This document shows positions 45,373 through 53,951 of a stretch of 64,000 nucleotides of DNA, piece by piece. Numbering within the stretch: the first letter of the stretch is position 1; every line of letters starts with the position of its first letter. The DNA is taken from contig CP003179.1 in assembly GCA_000237975.1 (NCBI GenBank), positions 1,984,001-2,048,000 of the forward strand, in the 5' to 3' direction. The notes under the pieces are model-generated. The model was not told where the DNA came from, did not search any database, and saw nothing but the letters and a program-made list of their open reading frames with translations. Origin of the DNA: Sulfobacillus acidophilus DSM 10332 (lineage in GTDB: Bacteria; Bacillota; Sulfobacillia; Sulfobacillales; Sulfobacillaceae). The position numbers and the translations under genes were made by a program.

Positions 45373-46800
45373 TCAGGTGCCCATCATGGGTGATGCACCG
45401 GTGGGACTTTGGGTCACCCAGTGACTGACCATTTGGCTCACATGCGACTCGAGCAGACTCGCCTGGCTGCTGGTCATCTGGTTCGCACTGACGGCCTGTT
45501 GAATTTTTTGGGTCATGGCCGTCGTCAAAGCATTTTCGAGCCCGGTCAAAGACAAACTGGAATTGGTCTTGGCCTGATTGGCGGTGATGGTCGCCAACGA
45601 CTCGCCGGCGGCTAAATCACTTTGTAAGGTGCTCGCGGGCAGTCCGAGATAACTGGCGGCGGCTGACTGGAGTGTTCCCATCATACCGCCTCCCCAGCCC
45701 AACGGATGAATTGAAGGCCCCCCGGTCGGCGGTGTCATCGTCACCAAATGCTGAACCCATCCGGATAAGCCTTGGCGGAGATGTTGAGCCTCCGACGCGG
45801 TTAACAGATGTCGCTGTTCCGCGGCGCCGATTTGTTGGGTCAACGCTTGGGTAATGGCCGTTTCCAGTCCGGCCACACTGACCTCCGGGTTGGTTTTGGC
45901 CACCGATTGCGCCACCGCGGCTAAGGACATCCCGGCGGCCCGGTCTTGCCGCAACACGCCGGCACTAATCCCCAAATAGCTCATGACCGCGTGATCGACC
46001 GACTTCATGGCCCCTCGTAGGGCAGGACCCATTCCCGGTTTGGGCGTCATGGTGACCACCATATTAACCACATCCGGCAAGTGCTGCGTCAACCGGTCGG
46101 CTTCGGTAGCGGTTAACCGACCGTCCGCCACGGCTTTTTGGATCGCCTGGTTCAACGCGTTTTGAATCGCCGATTTCAGCCCGTCCACCGTTAATTGGGG
46201 ATTTTTGGCTGCCAAAGTTTCCGTCAGTGCCGCCAACGATTGCCCCTGTTGGCGGTCTTGATGAATGGTACCGACACTCACTCCCAAATATTTGGCAGCC
46301 GCCTGATCGACCGTCTGCATAAAGGGCCGGAGAAGCCCAAAATGTCCCCGGTGAGGACGCCGGTTCACCAGCGATTGGACCCGGGCAGGGAGTTTTTGTA
46401 ACCGATCTTGGGCTTCTGTGGCCGTGATTTTCCCGTTCGCCTGCGCTTTTTGAATCGCCTGGGTTAACGCCGCTTGAATCGCCGATTCCAATCCGCTCAC
46501 GGTCAGATTGGGATGCGTCTTGGCCAGCTCCGTGGTGATGGCGGCCAACGACATCCCTTTGGCCTGCTCTTGATGTAGCGTAGCCACGCTGATCCCTAAA
46601 TATTGAGCGGCAGCCTTCTCCACCACCGCCGAATGGTGCCACCCGCTCTTGGGCGTCAGGTCATTGGCCGCGACGATCTGGGACACCGGACGGGTCGACG
46701 CTTGGGCCACCGGACTCCCATTGGCCAAAAAGAGCCCGCCGCTCAAAAGCGCCAACGCTCCGCTGCCGCCAATCACGGCTCGTCGGATATTTCGCAACAT
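45373..46800 (-). CDS. Secreted protein with four tandem repeats
   Basis: A 475-residue exported protein. A signal peptide (about 1-35, IGGSGALALLSGGLFLANG, cleavage near VAQAS) precedes four repeats of about 105 residues. Each starts A-x-x-YLG-[IV/L]-S..L-x-x-[DE] with YLGISVATLHQEQAKGMSLA, YLGVSVGTIHQDRQQGQSLA, YLGISAGVLRQDRAAGMSLA and YLGLPASTLQSDLAAGESLA, then has T..GLE..I..AL and ends with a T-x-x-[EQ]A segment. The ATG follows GGAGGAGGG. Repeats of this kind occur in secreted proteins of Actinobacteria and Firmicutes; function is unknown. Confidence 0.85.
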   Translation of the reverse strand: MLRNIRRAVIGGSGALALLSGGLFLANGSPVAQASTRPVSQIVAANDLTPKSGWHHSAVVEKAAAQYLGISVATLHQEQAKGMSLAAITTELAKTHPNLTVSGLESAIQAALTQAIQKAQANGKITATEAQDRLQKLPARVQSLVNRRPHRGHFGLLRPFMQTVDQAAAKYLGVSVGTIHQDRQQGQSLAALTETLAAKNPQLTVDGLKSAIQNALNQAIQKAVADGRLTATEADRLTQHLPDVVNMVVTMTPKPGMGPALRGAMKSVDHAVMSYLGISAGVLRQDRAAGMSLAAVAQSVAKTNPEVSVAGLETAITQALTQQIGAAEQRHLLTASEAQHLRQGLSGWVQHLVTMTPPTGGPSIHPLGWGGGMMGTLQSAAASYLGLPASTLQSDLAAGESLATITANQAKTNSSLSLTGLENALTTAMTQKIQQAVSANQMTSSQASLLESHVSQMVSHWVTQSPTGASPMMGT

Positions 46801-46923
46801 CCCGATTCCCTCCTCCGTGGGAGTTAGTAGGGGCTCGCCGGGTCGACAGGCGGCCTCCCAGGACCAGTGTGCCCCACAATTGTTACCAAAGTGTTGCCGA
46901 CGACTGAGTGAAAGCTGAATCTC

Positions 46924-47850
46924 TTAGGCCCATTCGCGTCGGATCAGCGTCAGATCATTCCAGTCACGCCAGATGCGCCGGAATAGCTCTTGTGTCTCTT
47001 GCCACATCTGAGGGCGTCGGCGAAGACCGGATATCCCATGAACGCCCAGATGGAGCAAATTAGTGACCACCCGCGACCAAGGAAAGTATTTCACTAAAAG
47101 ACGCAGACGGGCTTCTTCCGCCATCCAGTGTTTGGCATAGGCATCGGCCGGGTTGGCGTGCCCCCAGCGATGCCGTACGCGGGCGGCAGGCCAAAATATC
47201 GTCCGATAGCCCAGTCGGCGAATGCGCAGTCCCAACTCCGTGTCATCATGCCACTTGGGTAGCGTCTCGTCTAAGGGCCACACGCGTTCCAACCCGGGCA
47301 ACCGAACAACCATGCCACAACCCATCGGATAGTCACAAACGGTGCCCGCCAAAGAAGCCCATTTTGCCGCATGCTCCGCTTCCGGCTCCCCGAAAAACCG
47401 ATCATACCCATGACCGTCGACGTCCAGAAAAGAGCCGGCTCCGTTAATGGTCTCTCCGTCATCCAGCAAAACCAGCGGAGCCACCGCGCCCGCCAACGGA
47501 TCTTGGTTGAGCGCCTTTAAAGACTCCGTCAACCAAGTCGCTTCGGCAATCCCGTCGCTGTCCAAAAAGGCCAGCACGCGACCTTCGGCATAGGCCGCCG
47601 CTAAATTGCGGCCACCGGCCACCCCGAGGTTTTCCCCGGCCAAAATCGGGCGCACTCGGCTGTCCTTTTCCGCCCAACGCGTAATTAAAAGAGGACTCTG
47701 GTCGGTCGAGCCGTTGTCGACCACGACCAATTCGCCCGGTGGGGGATCCAACCGTAGCACCGACGCTATCGCATCGGGCAAAACGTGTTCTCCATTATAA
47801 TTTACGATAATGACAGAAATATCCGAGACCGAAAACGGTTCACTTTTCAT
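46924..47850 (-). CDS. Glycosyltransferase family 2 (rhamnosyltransferase-like)
   Basis: A 308-residue GT-A transferase. SVIIVNYNGEHVLPDAIASV, ELVVVDNGSTDQSP and VLAFLDSDGIAEATWL give the nucleotide-sugar and metal sites; GCGMVVRLPGLERVWPLDE and KWHDDTELGLRIRRLGYRTI (with the catalytic DDTE) complete the family order. The C-terminal part (about 230-300) has a likely amphipathic helix. It overlaps the upstream GT4 gene by 11 bp, so both are co-translated. Acceptor unknown; probably a surface polysaccharide. Confidence 0.88.
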   Translation of the reverse strand: MKSEPFSVSDISVIIVNYNGEHVLPDAIASVLRLDPPPGELVVVDNGSTDQSPLLITRWAEKDSRVRPILAGENLGVAGGRNLAAAYAEGRVLAFLDSDGIAEATWLTESLKALNQDPLAGAVAPLVLLDDGETINGAGSFLDVDGHGYDRFFGEPEAEHAAKWASLAGTVCDYPMGCGMVVRLPGLERVWPLDETLPKWHDDTELGLRIRRLGYRTIFWPAARVRHRWGHANPADAYAKHWMAEEARLRLLVKYFPWSRVVTNLLHLGVHGISGLRRRPQMWQETQELFRRIWRDWNDLTLIRREWA

Positions 47851-48892
47851 AGATCACCTCAGAATATAACGCCGCGTGCTGCCGAAAACTGTCGCGCCAA
47901 GTCGGAACGGGCGAAGCGTCTCTCGCCCGAGTGCTGATGGCCGTGAGCATGGCCGAAGCCAAGGCTTCCGGGTCACTGGACTCGCTGACCGTCAATAAAG
48001 GATGGCGCAAATCGCGGGCGATCCCGGTCGGTGTAGCAACCACCGAAGTCCCTTGATGTAAGGCTTCAACCACCGGCAGCCCAAACCCTTCATAAAACGA
48101 CGGCTCCACTAAAAAGACCGCATGACGGAGATAAGTGGCTAATTCCCGGTCGTCCAGATATCCTCGATAGACGATATCCTCCCGCCGTTTCACCTGATCC
48201 CATAGTGCCTCGGTTTTCCATCCCCGTCCCCCCACTAAAATTAACTGCCATTCCGCATGGGATTGCCGTTGGAAAAGCTCCCAGGCCCGTAAAAGGCCGG
48301 AAAGGTTTTTCCGGGGCTCCATCGTACCGACGAACAATACATAGGGATTTTGAAAGGGCGGCGTGTCGGCTCCGGGCGGCAACCGATCCCCTCCTAAAGG
48401 AATCACCCGGATCCGTTCCGGCGAAAGACGCGGATAGAATTCCAACAAATCCTGCCGCACTTGACTCGACGGCACGATCACCCGAGCGGCGCGTTGAATC
48501 GCCAACGGGACCACACGTTTCAGATAGGCGCGGGTATCATCGGTCACCGACTCGGGATAGCGCCAAAACGCCAGATCGTGAATCGTAACCACCCGCGGCA
48601 TGGATAAACCGGGAGGCACGGTAAAAGCCGGTCCATGAAAAACATCATACGGCTGACGCCGGAGGGCCCAGGGGACCAGTACGGTTTGCCACGGAAGCGG
48701 TCGACGGGCCGGGATAATCACCGGCCTTTCGGGTAAATCGTCGAGTCCCCGAGCATCCATACTCAACGGAATATATGTCATATCCTGCGGTCGGTGGGCT
48801 TGATATCCCCGAAACAGGCCGACGACATATTGCGCAATACCCGCCCGCTGGCTTTGGGTGGCTAATACCCGTACATCTATGGCGACGTTCAC
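47840..48892 (-). CDS. Glycosyltransferase family 4
   Basis: A 350-residue GT-B transferase. The N-terminus is NVAIDVRVLATQSQRAGIAQ with the Gly-rich loop, and the C-terminal half has VLFVGTMEPRKNLSGLLRAW, WQLILVGGRGWKTEALW and VEPSFYEGFGLPVVEALHQG (EX7E motif with both Glu). This is the mannosyl/rhamnosyltransferase type. The GTG at 48892 follows AGGAGG. A second glycosyltransferase gene overlaps its end by 11 bp. Confidence 0.9.
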   Translation of the reverse strand: MNVAIDVRVLATQSQRAGIAQYVVGLFRGYQAHRPQDMTYIPLSMDARGLDDLPERPVIIPARRPLPWQTVLVPWALRRQPYDVFHGPAFTVPPGLSMPRVVTIHDLAFWRYPESVTDDTRAYLKRVVPLAIQRAARVIVPSSQVRQDLLEFYPRLSPERIRVIPLGGDRLPPGADTPPFQNPYVLFVGTMEPRKNLSGLLRAWELFQRQSHAEWQLILVGGRGWKTEALWDQVKRREDIVYRGYLDDRELATYLRHAVFLVEPSFYEGFGLPVVEALHQGTSVVATPTGIARDLRHPLLTVSESSDPEALASAMLTAISTRARDASPVPTWRDSFRQHAALYSEVIYEK

Positions 48893-48980
48893 CGACCATT
48901 CCTCCTGCGTTAGGCCTGGTCAAAAGTGTAACATATCCCCGATATTTGACCGGTGTGGACGAATGGTCGGGATAGCTGAC

Positions 48981-49014
48981 GCAAAAAGCCCCCGAACGTC
49001 ACGAGGGCTTTTTG
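48981..49014. terminator. Bidirectional terminator
   Basis: GCAAAAAGCCCCCG and its complement around the loop AACGTCAC form a long stem (48981-49014) with an A run on one arm and a T run on the other, so it can end transcription in both directions. It lies 18 bp beyond the stop of the sorting-signal protein gene at 49033. Confidence 0.85.
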
Positions 49015-49032
49015 CATAATCGACAAAATATC

Positions 49033-49674
49033 TCACGCTAACCGGTGTCGTAAGCCGTACACCCCCGCCAAAAGAAGACCTGCCACGAGGGGTAAACCCG
49101 CCGCATAGGGTACTTCCGGCGTGTCTCCGATGGGAGTGGTGGCATAGATCACCATCATCTCAAAATACTCCGGAGAAGTGGTGGTGCCGTAAAAATCCGT
49201 GGCCGGAAAGTTTACCACCGCCGTACCGGCCGTTTGGACCGTACCCAGCGCGATGGTTTCCGGTGTCGTCGTAACATTCGGGGTTGGCGTATTATAACCT
49301 AACAACATCACCGTGGCCCCGGGGGCCAAAATGGTAGGGCTCGAAGTCCAGGTGGCGGTATATGTCCCATTGGTCGGCCCGGAAATCGTCATCGACCCAT
49401 TCGTATTCTGAACTAATCCACTGGCTGACGGATCCAAGTTTTGCGGATAGATATCCATGTGGGAGCCGTGACCCGTAATGAAACCCGTGGTTAATAGCTC
49501 CTCACTTATGGCATTCCATGTCCCTGAATTGACGTAAGGTTCTACCTTCTTGACCATCCATTTCGGCAGAGTATTCATTTTGGCAAATGCGGAACCTGCC
49601 CACAGCAATGACAATCCGGTCAATATCAACGGGAGCGCCAGGCGTCCCGATTTTTGGGACCTCATAAAAGCCAT
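49033..49674 (-). CDS. Secreted protein with exosortase-type C-terminal sorting signal (TPEVPYAA)
   Basis: A 213-residue exported protein. Residues 1-30 are a signal peptide (LALPLILTGLSLLWAGSAFA), and the C-terminus has the tripartite layout of exosortase substrates: GDTPEVPYAA (183-192), a hydrophobic helix (193-207) and Arg-His-Arg. The middle domain is a beta-type domain with TATWTSSP, GATVMLLGYNT and PEYFEMMVIY, which is paralogous to the protein at 50459-50965. The start is the ATG at 49674, behind GTGAGGG; the frame extends further without a ribosome site. It is on the opposite strand to the exosortase gene, about 1.3 kb away. Confidence 0.85.
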   Translation of the reverse strand: MAFMRSQKSGRLALPLILTGLSLLWAGSAFAKMNTLPKWMVKKVEPYVNSGTWNAISEELLTTGFITGHGSHMDIYPQNLDPSASGLVQNTNGSMTISGPTNGTYTATWTSSPTILAPGATVMLLGYNTPTPNVTTTPETIALGTVQTAGTAVVNFPATDFYGTTTSPEYFEMMVIYATTPIGDTPEVPYAAGLPLVAGLLLAGVYGLRHRLA

Positions 49675-49796
49675 CCGCCAATCCCTCACATTCTTCGTGA
49701 TTTGAGAACAGGAGTCCCGATTTGGGCCTTCCCTCCCCAAACACTACCCGCGTCCCGCCAGGGTGACAGTACCATCTTCCGTATCACGACGAGGTC

Positions 49797-50264
49797 TTAC
49801 AGCGTCAATCGGGGAGATCGGATGACCCATATTTTCCCTCTAGCACCCTTCAGGCGCATCTCGACGTAGCCGGTCCGATTCCGCCAAAAAGGCGCATACA
49901 CCAAGACGATATATTGCCCGGATACCTCGAATGTCGTCCGGCCATCCGGATTACCGCTCCGACCGACCAACTCCGCCTGGGAGGCCAATTGCCGTATCGA
50001 GGGGGATCCGGACCAGGTTAGCGACAGCAAGTGATGACGTAATTCCACGCCATTAACCGACAAGACCAGGAAATCTCCGATGGCGTTGGGCCGAACCACG
50101 AGTGAAAGAGTCGGCTTCGGCACCGCGGTTTCGACGGGACGGCTAGTGAGGTGCTGTCGCAGCCATATTCCGCAGACGAGCAGCAAAATGATGAGAATAA
50201 ATGCCACCACCCTCCGTCTCCCCGGTTCCCGGAGGACCGGTATATCCGCATTGAGTTTCATCAT
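49797..50264 (-). CDS. Single-pass membrane protein
   Basis: A 155-residue protein with a short cytoplasmic N-terminus, one transmembrane helix (about 20-37, VVAFILIILLLVCGIWL) and an exported beta-rich domain with GDFLVLSVNGVELRHHLLSL, TFEVSGQYIVLVYAPFW and YVEMRLKGARGKIWVI. The ATG follows AAAGGAATTTT. It lies 122 bp upstream of the sorting-signal gene on the same strand and diverges from the second one. It may serve the same pathway, but I recognise no family. Confidence 0.75.
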   Translation of the reverse strand: MMKLNADIPVLREPGRRRVVAFILIILLLVCGIWLRQHLTSRPVETAVPKPTLSLVVRPNAIGDFLVLSVNGVELRHHLLSLTWSGSPSIRQLASQAELVGRSGNPDGRTTFEVSGQYIVLVYAPFWRNRTGYVEMRLKGARGKIWVIRSPRLTL

Positions 50265-50335
50265 AAAATTCCTTTCCGTTCAAACGATTTGATGCCAATA
50301 TATCCTAAACCCGGAGCATCCGTAGTCTCAGCTTT

Positions 50336-50365
50336 ATCTCATAAATGAGACGTCAAATGAGATGC
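50336..50365 (+). repeat. Inverted/direct repeats with ATGAGATG motif in a divergent promoter region
   Basis: ATCTCAT (50336-50342), AA, ATGAGA (50345-50350) form an inverted repeat, followed by ATGAGATGC (50357-50365). The 9-mer ATGAGATGC is repeated at 58302-58310 in the 58.3-kb intergenic region before the riboswitch-controlled gene. It lies between the divergent genes at 50264 and 50459. Confidence 0.45.
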
Positions 50366-50458
50366 TTTAAGGGACTGCGCCTTCCCCAGCCCACTCCTAC
50401 CCTAAAAGAGACGTAATGAAATCCTCTTTAAAAGTTCTTGGGAAGCGAGGCGAAATAA

Positions 50459-50965
50459 ATGAAATGGCTATCACTTGTTGGCATCCTGTCGGTGGTTACA
50501 GGTGCCTTTATGGCCGTACAACCCGTGATGGCGTCGACGGCCGGTACCGACAGCAGTAATGCCTGCGTGGCCACATCAACCGATCCTGCAGATTGCGGTA
50601 ACCTCACGATTCATGTCACGGCAAACGGAGCCACCGCCATCTGGAATTATTCCCCCTTAGTCCCCGGTGACCAGGTTTTTTTGGTCGGCGTACAGGGTCA
50701 TCATGCGGACGATCCTTCCGCACCAATCCTGACGTTGGCTTCAGGCATAGTAACCACCCCCGGACTGGCCGAGGTGTCCTTTACCCCGCCTAGCTCGGGA
50801 TGGAATGCGACGCACCCGGAAGCCTTTGAAATGCATACCGTGACAGACCTTGAATCTCTTCCTTATGGGGAAACCCCCGAAGTTCCGTATGCCGCGGTAT
50901 TGCCAGCCACTGCACTCCTTGCCGTCTTGGGGATCAGCCGACGGCGCCGCAACCTGGTGAAATAA
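50459..50965 (+). CDS. Secreted protein with exosortase-type C-terminal sorting signal (TPEVPYAA)
   Basis: A 168-residue exported protein. A signal peptide (1-25) precedes a beta domain that is paralogous to that of the protein at 49033-49674 (NGATAIWNYSP, GDQVFLVGVQG, SGIVTTPGLAEVSFTP, PEAFEMHTVTD). The C-terminus is GETPEVPYAA (137-146), a hydrophobic helix (147-160) and RRRR (161-164). The ATG follows GCGAGG. It ends 18 bp before the exosortase gene, so the substrate and its enzyme are co-transcribed. Two Cys (36 and 46) may form a disulfide. Confidence 0.88.
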   Translation: MKWLSLVGILSVVTGAFMAVQPVMASTAGTDSSNACVATSTDPADCGNLTIHVTANGATAIWNYSPLVPGDQVFLVGVQGHHADDPSAPILTLASGIVTTPGLAEVSFTPPSSGWNATHPEAFEMHTVTDLESLPYGETPEVPYAAVLPATALLAVLGISRRRRNLVK

Positions 50966-50983
50966 TCTTCTGCGAGGTGTTTT

Positions 50984-52603
50984 ATGGCGCAGTCTATCGC
51001 GCAGCATAGGGGACTCAAGCTTCCGACCAAAATCGGCTTATGGACTCTGTTAAGCGTTTGGCCCATGCTATTCTACGCCCAACCCCTCTGGCAAAATGCG
51101 TTAGCCGATACACCGATAGCGTACCTCATATGGATTCCGATTCTCTCCATGGCTTGGGCCTGGTGGAACTTGGGCACCATTGATACGGACTATACGGACG
51201 ATATCGAGTTGGATCTTCTGGCCGGCGGTATCGCCACCGTGGTTACCGGATTCCTTTTGGCATTTGGGCCCGTACGTTGGCCTTCGACTTTTGTCTACCA
51301 ACATGCGGGTTTGTTGTTGTGGCCCTTTTGGAGTTTGTCATTAGCTTGGATCATATTGGGGTTGGGATCGACTCGTTACCTGTTGGCTCCCCTGTCCTAT
51401 CTTTTTTTGGCCTGGCCTGCCATTTTTGGATGGATCGCCACGATGACCCAGAATATCCTGGTTACTTGGGCGATTGGCGCACTGAACCTATTGGCCGAAC
51501 GAGTGCCCTGGCTCGTTAAGGGTACACCGGTAGGCACCTTTTATGTGCAGCATGGCACCTCTTGGTCCGGCGTGGTAGTTGCTCAAGCCTGTAGCGGAGC
51601 GGATAGTCTTCTCGGCGCCGCCATTTTGTTACCTTTAATCCTCACGGTCTTAAAAGGCCCGCGCTATCGGCTGATGATCATGGTGGTTTTTACCTTAATA
51701 GGCGCCTTAGTCATTAACTGGCTTCGGTTATTCATCATTGTCGCCTCGGCTCATTGGATCGGTGCGAGTTGGACCTTTCGGTACGTTCATCCGCTGCTCG
51801 GCTTCCTGCTATTTGCCGGACTCTCGGCGAGTTTGGTACTATTGGCCGGAAAACTTCGGTTGTCCGTACCCAATACCTGGAATCGCACGTCGTTGCCCGG
51901 TATAACCCGTTCACGTCTCATCGTCAGCACGCTCTTGGCGGCATTACTATTCGCCGCATTAGTTCCGTTTTTGAACCTGCCGCCAGGATATTTCGGTAAA
52001 CCCCTACGGGTGTCTAGCGACCGCTTGACGACCTTGATGCCCCCTCTTCCCGGTTTTACCAAGATCCCTAAATATTACGCCAACGAAAGTAGCCTTTTAG
52101 GACCGGGTAGTGCCACACAGGCTGATTTATATATCACACCCGACGGGGCGCAAGTATTAGCGGAGGTCTGGAGTACGCCCAGTGCGGGTAACCTCGCAAG
52201 TTATGGCTTCCGTAACTGCCTTCTCTACCATGGTGAGAGCATTGTGGCCCAATGGTCCTTCGGCTTGGCTCCTGGGATTGCGGCAACCGCTTATGCCGTT
52301 ACCCTTCCTCCAGAGTCCTATGGGCAAAAGGGCGCGACATACCTGGACGTCGAATGGACCGACGCCATTCACGGAGTTTTTGGAGTGCGCTATCAGCGCT
52401 GGTCGGTGGCGACCTTCCCACTCGCATCCGCTTTATGGCCGCCGACGATCCGGCAACAATCGTTCCATCCCGCCCTCCTCGGCCTCGACGCCATGGTCGC
52501 ACCGCCGACGGTGGGTCATTGGCCCACAACTCTGCTAACCAATCGGACTGACCTGATTCATTTTGCCGACTCCCTGTTTCGCATGGACAGAAAAAATGCA
52601 TGA
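50984..52603 (+). CDS. Exosortase family transpeptidase-like protein with long C-terminal domain
   Basis: A 539-residue membrane protein. The membrane part (about 15-325) carries the exosortase catalytic triad in order: AQACSGADSLLGAAIL (Cys203), NWLRLFIIVASAHW (Arg248) and FRYVHPLLGFLLF (His269). Exosortases cut C-terminal sorting signals and transfer the protein. Beyond the membrane part lies an exported domain of about 200 residues (340-539, PPLPGFTKIPKYYANE ... YLDVEWTDAIHGVFGVRYQR), in the place of the EpsI-like domains fused to some exosortases. The ATG follows GCGAGGTGTTTT. Downstream genes are glycosyltransferases, the usual partners. Confidence 0.88.
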   Translation: MAQSIAQHRGLKLPTKIGLWTLLSVWPMLFYAQPLWQNALADTPIAYLIWIPILSMAWAWWNLGTIDTDYTDDIELDLLAGGIATVVTGFLLAFGPVRWPSTFVYQHAGLLLWPFWSLSLAWIILGLGSTRYLLAPLSYLFLAWPAIFGWIATMTQNILVTWAIGALNLLAERVPWLVKGTPVGTFYVQHGTSWSGVVVAQACSGADSLLGAAILLPLILTVLKGPRYRLMIMVVFTLIGALVINWLRLFIIVASAHWIGASWTFRYVHPLLGFLLFAGLSASLVLLAGKLRLSVPNTWNRTSLPGITRSRLIVSTLLAALLFAALVPFLNLPPGYFGKPLRVSSDRLTTLMPPLPGFTKIPKYYANESSLLGPGSATQADLYITPDGAQVLAEVWSTPSAGNLASYGFRNCLLYHGESIVAQWSFGLAPGIAATAYAVTLPPESYGQKGATYLDVEWTDAIHGVFGVRYQRWSVATFPLASALWPPTIRQQSFHPALLGLDAMVAPPTVGHWPTTLLTNRTDLIHFADSLFRMDRKNA

Positions 52604-52704
52604 GACGCGAATTAGGACCTTTTCCGGTACTGATGTCAAGGGCTATCGGCATTACGGTTAAGACGACGACATGAATCGTTATCTCTCCTTAGGAGGGTCA
52701 AACA

Positions 52705-53895
52705 TTGTCAAATACCGCTCCGCAAAATTCGCACCCTGAAAATCTATCCCTCACCGTGGTGATTCCCGCCAAGAACGAGGCCAAGATGATTCAAGACACG
52801 TTGTTGACAATCAATGACATTTTGTGTCGAAACCATCTGGCGGCAGAAATTATCGTCGTGGATGACGGATCCACCGACAATACGAGTGCTGAGGTTATCC
52901 GTACCGGTACCCTTCTTCAATTCCCGCTTAAAATCGTTCGTCAGACCCGCTCGCAAGGTAAAGGGGCTGCCCTGATGACCGGATTTGCACTGTCTCGGGC
53001 TGATTACGTCGCATTTATCGACGCCGATTTGGAATACCCGGCGGAAGAAATCCCTCGGATGTTGGTCCGCTTGCAAGCCCATCCGCTCGAGGCCTGTGCC
53101 ATCGCCGTACGACAAACCGATACGCGACCAGTCTGGGAACGGATTACGTCCCTCATTGCCCATAAGATCGCCTCGTTATGTTTGCAGGTTCCGGTCCGGG
53201 ATACGCAAGCGGGACTAAAAATGTTCCCGGGCTGGTTTGCCCGACAGGTGCTTTCCACTGCAGAGGAAACAGGGTGGCTTTTTGATTTGGAAGCATTATC
53301 CAAGGCAACGCTTTATCAATTACCGATTATCCAATTCCCGGTCCAACAAACGGCGCGCCGACCACGCCGGGCCCGAGTCTCCGCGATGATTGGTTGCCTG
53401 CCCTCCCTTTGGCGCTTAACCAAAAATCATTGGACCGCCGGTAACCGGGGCCGGCTCTTACGGTTTATCGGCGTCGGCAGTTTCAATACGGTCGTCGATT
53501 TGACCTTGTATTTTTTACTCATATCGCTCTTCCCCCCTCATCATCAGTGGTGGCTCGCCGCCTTCGAATCCTTCGCCTCGTGGAGCATGACCACTCTATT
53601 GAGCCGCCGTCTCCATTCCCGGATTACCTTTGGACGTAATCTGCAACCTACCGGTTTCTATGCGATCACCCTAATCGGTATTCTGGTACAAGTCGGCATG
53701 AGCGCTCTCTTGAGTCATTTGGCGGGAAGTGTGGGGGCCTTTATGGGCAAATTGGGCGGAATTATAATCGCCGCCGGGATAACCTACACCGGGTATTTAT
53801 GGTTGGCCCAGCGATCGGCTCCAGTCGACGACAAACATAACCTGCCCTTTTCACCCGCCCTGCCAATTGATACCCGGATTGAGACTGATATTTAA
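52705..53895 (+). CDS. Glycosyltransferase 2 (DPM1-like) with GtrA domain
   Basis: A 396-residue protein that joins a GT2 domain and a GtrA-like membrane domain. SLTVVIPAKNEAKMIQDTLL, IVVDDGSTDNTS (52-62), YVAFIDADLEYPAEEIP (DXD) and VPVRDTQAGLKMFPGWFARQ match polyprenyl-phosphate sugar transferases; RFIGVGSFNTVVDLTLYFLL begins a four-helix GtrA domain (about 254-375). It probably makes a lipid-linked sugar and helps to flip it. The start is a TTG at 52705 behind AGGAGGGTCAAACA. Confidence 0.88.
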   Translation: MSNTAPQNSHPENLSLTVVIPAKNEAKMIQDTLLTINDILCRNHLAAEIIVVDDGSTDNTSAEVIRTGTLLQFPLKIVRQTRSQGKGAALMTGFALSRADYVAFIDADLEYPAEEIPRMLVRLQAHPLEACAIAVRQTDTRPVWERITSLIAHKIASLCLQVPVRDTQAGLKMFPGWFARQVLSTAEETGWLFDLEALSKATLYQLPIIQFPVQQTARRPRRARVSAMIGCLPSLWRLTKNHWTAGNRGRLLRFIGVGSFNTVVDLTLYFLLISLFPPHHQWWLAAFESFASWSMTTLLSRRLHSRITFGRNLQPTGFYAITLIGILVQVGMSALLSHLAGSVGAFMGKLGGIIIAAGITYTGYLWLAQRSAPVDDKHNLPFSPALPIDTRIETDI

Positions 53896-53951
53896 TCGCG
53901 TCTCGCTTATTCTCACACTATCCCGAACAACGCTACGGGGAGGAACGCCGC

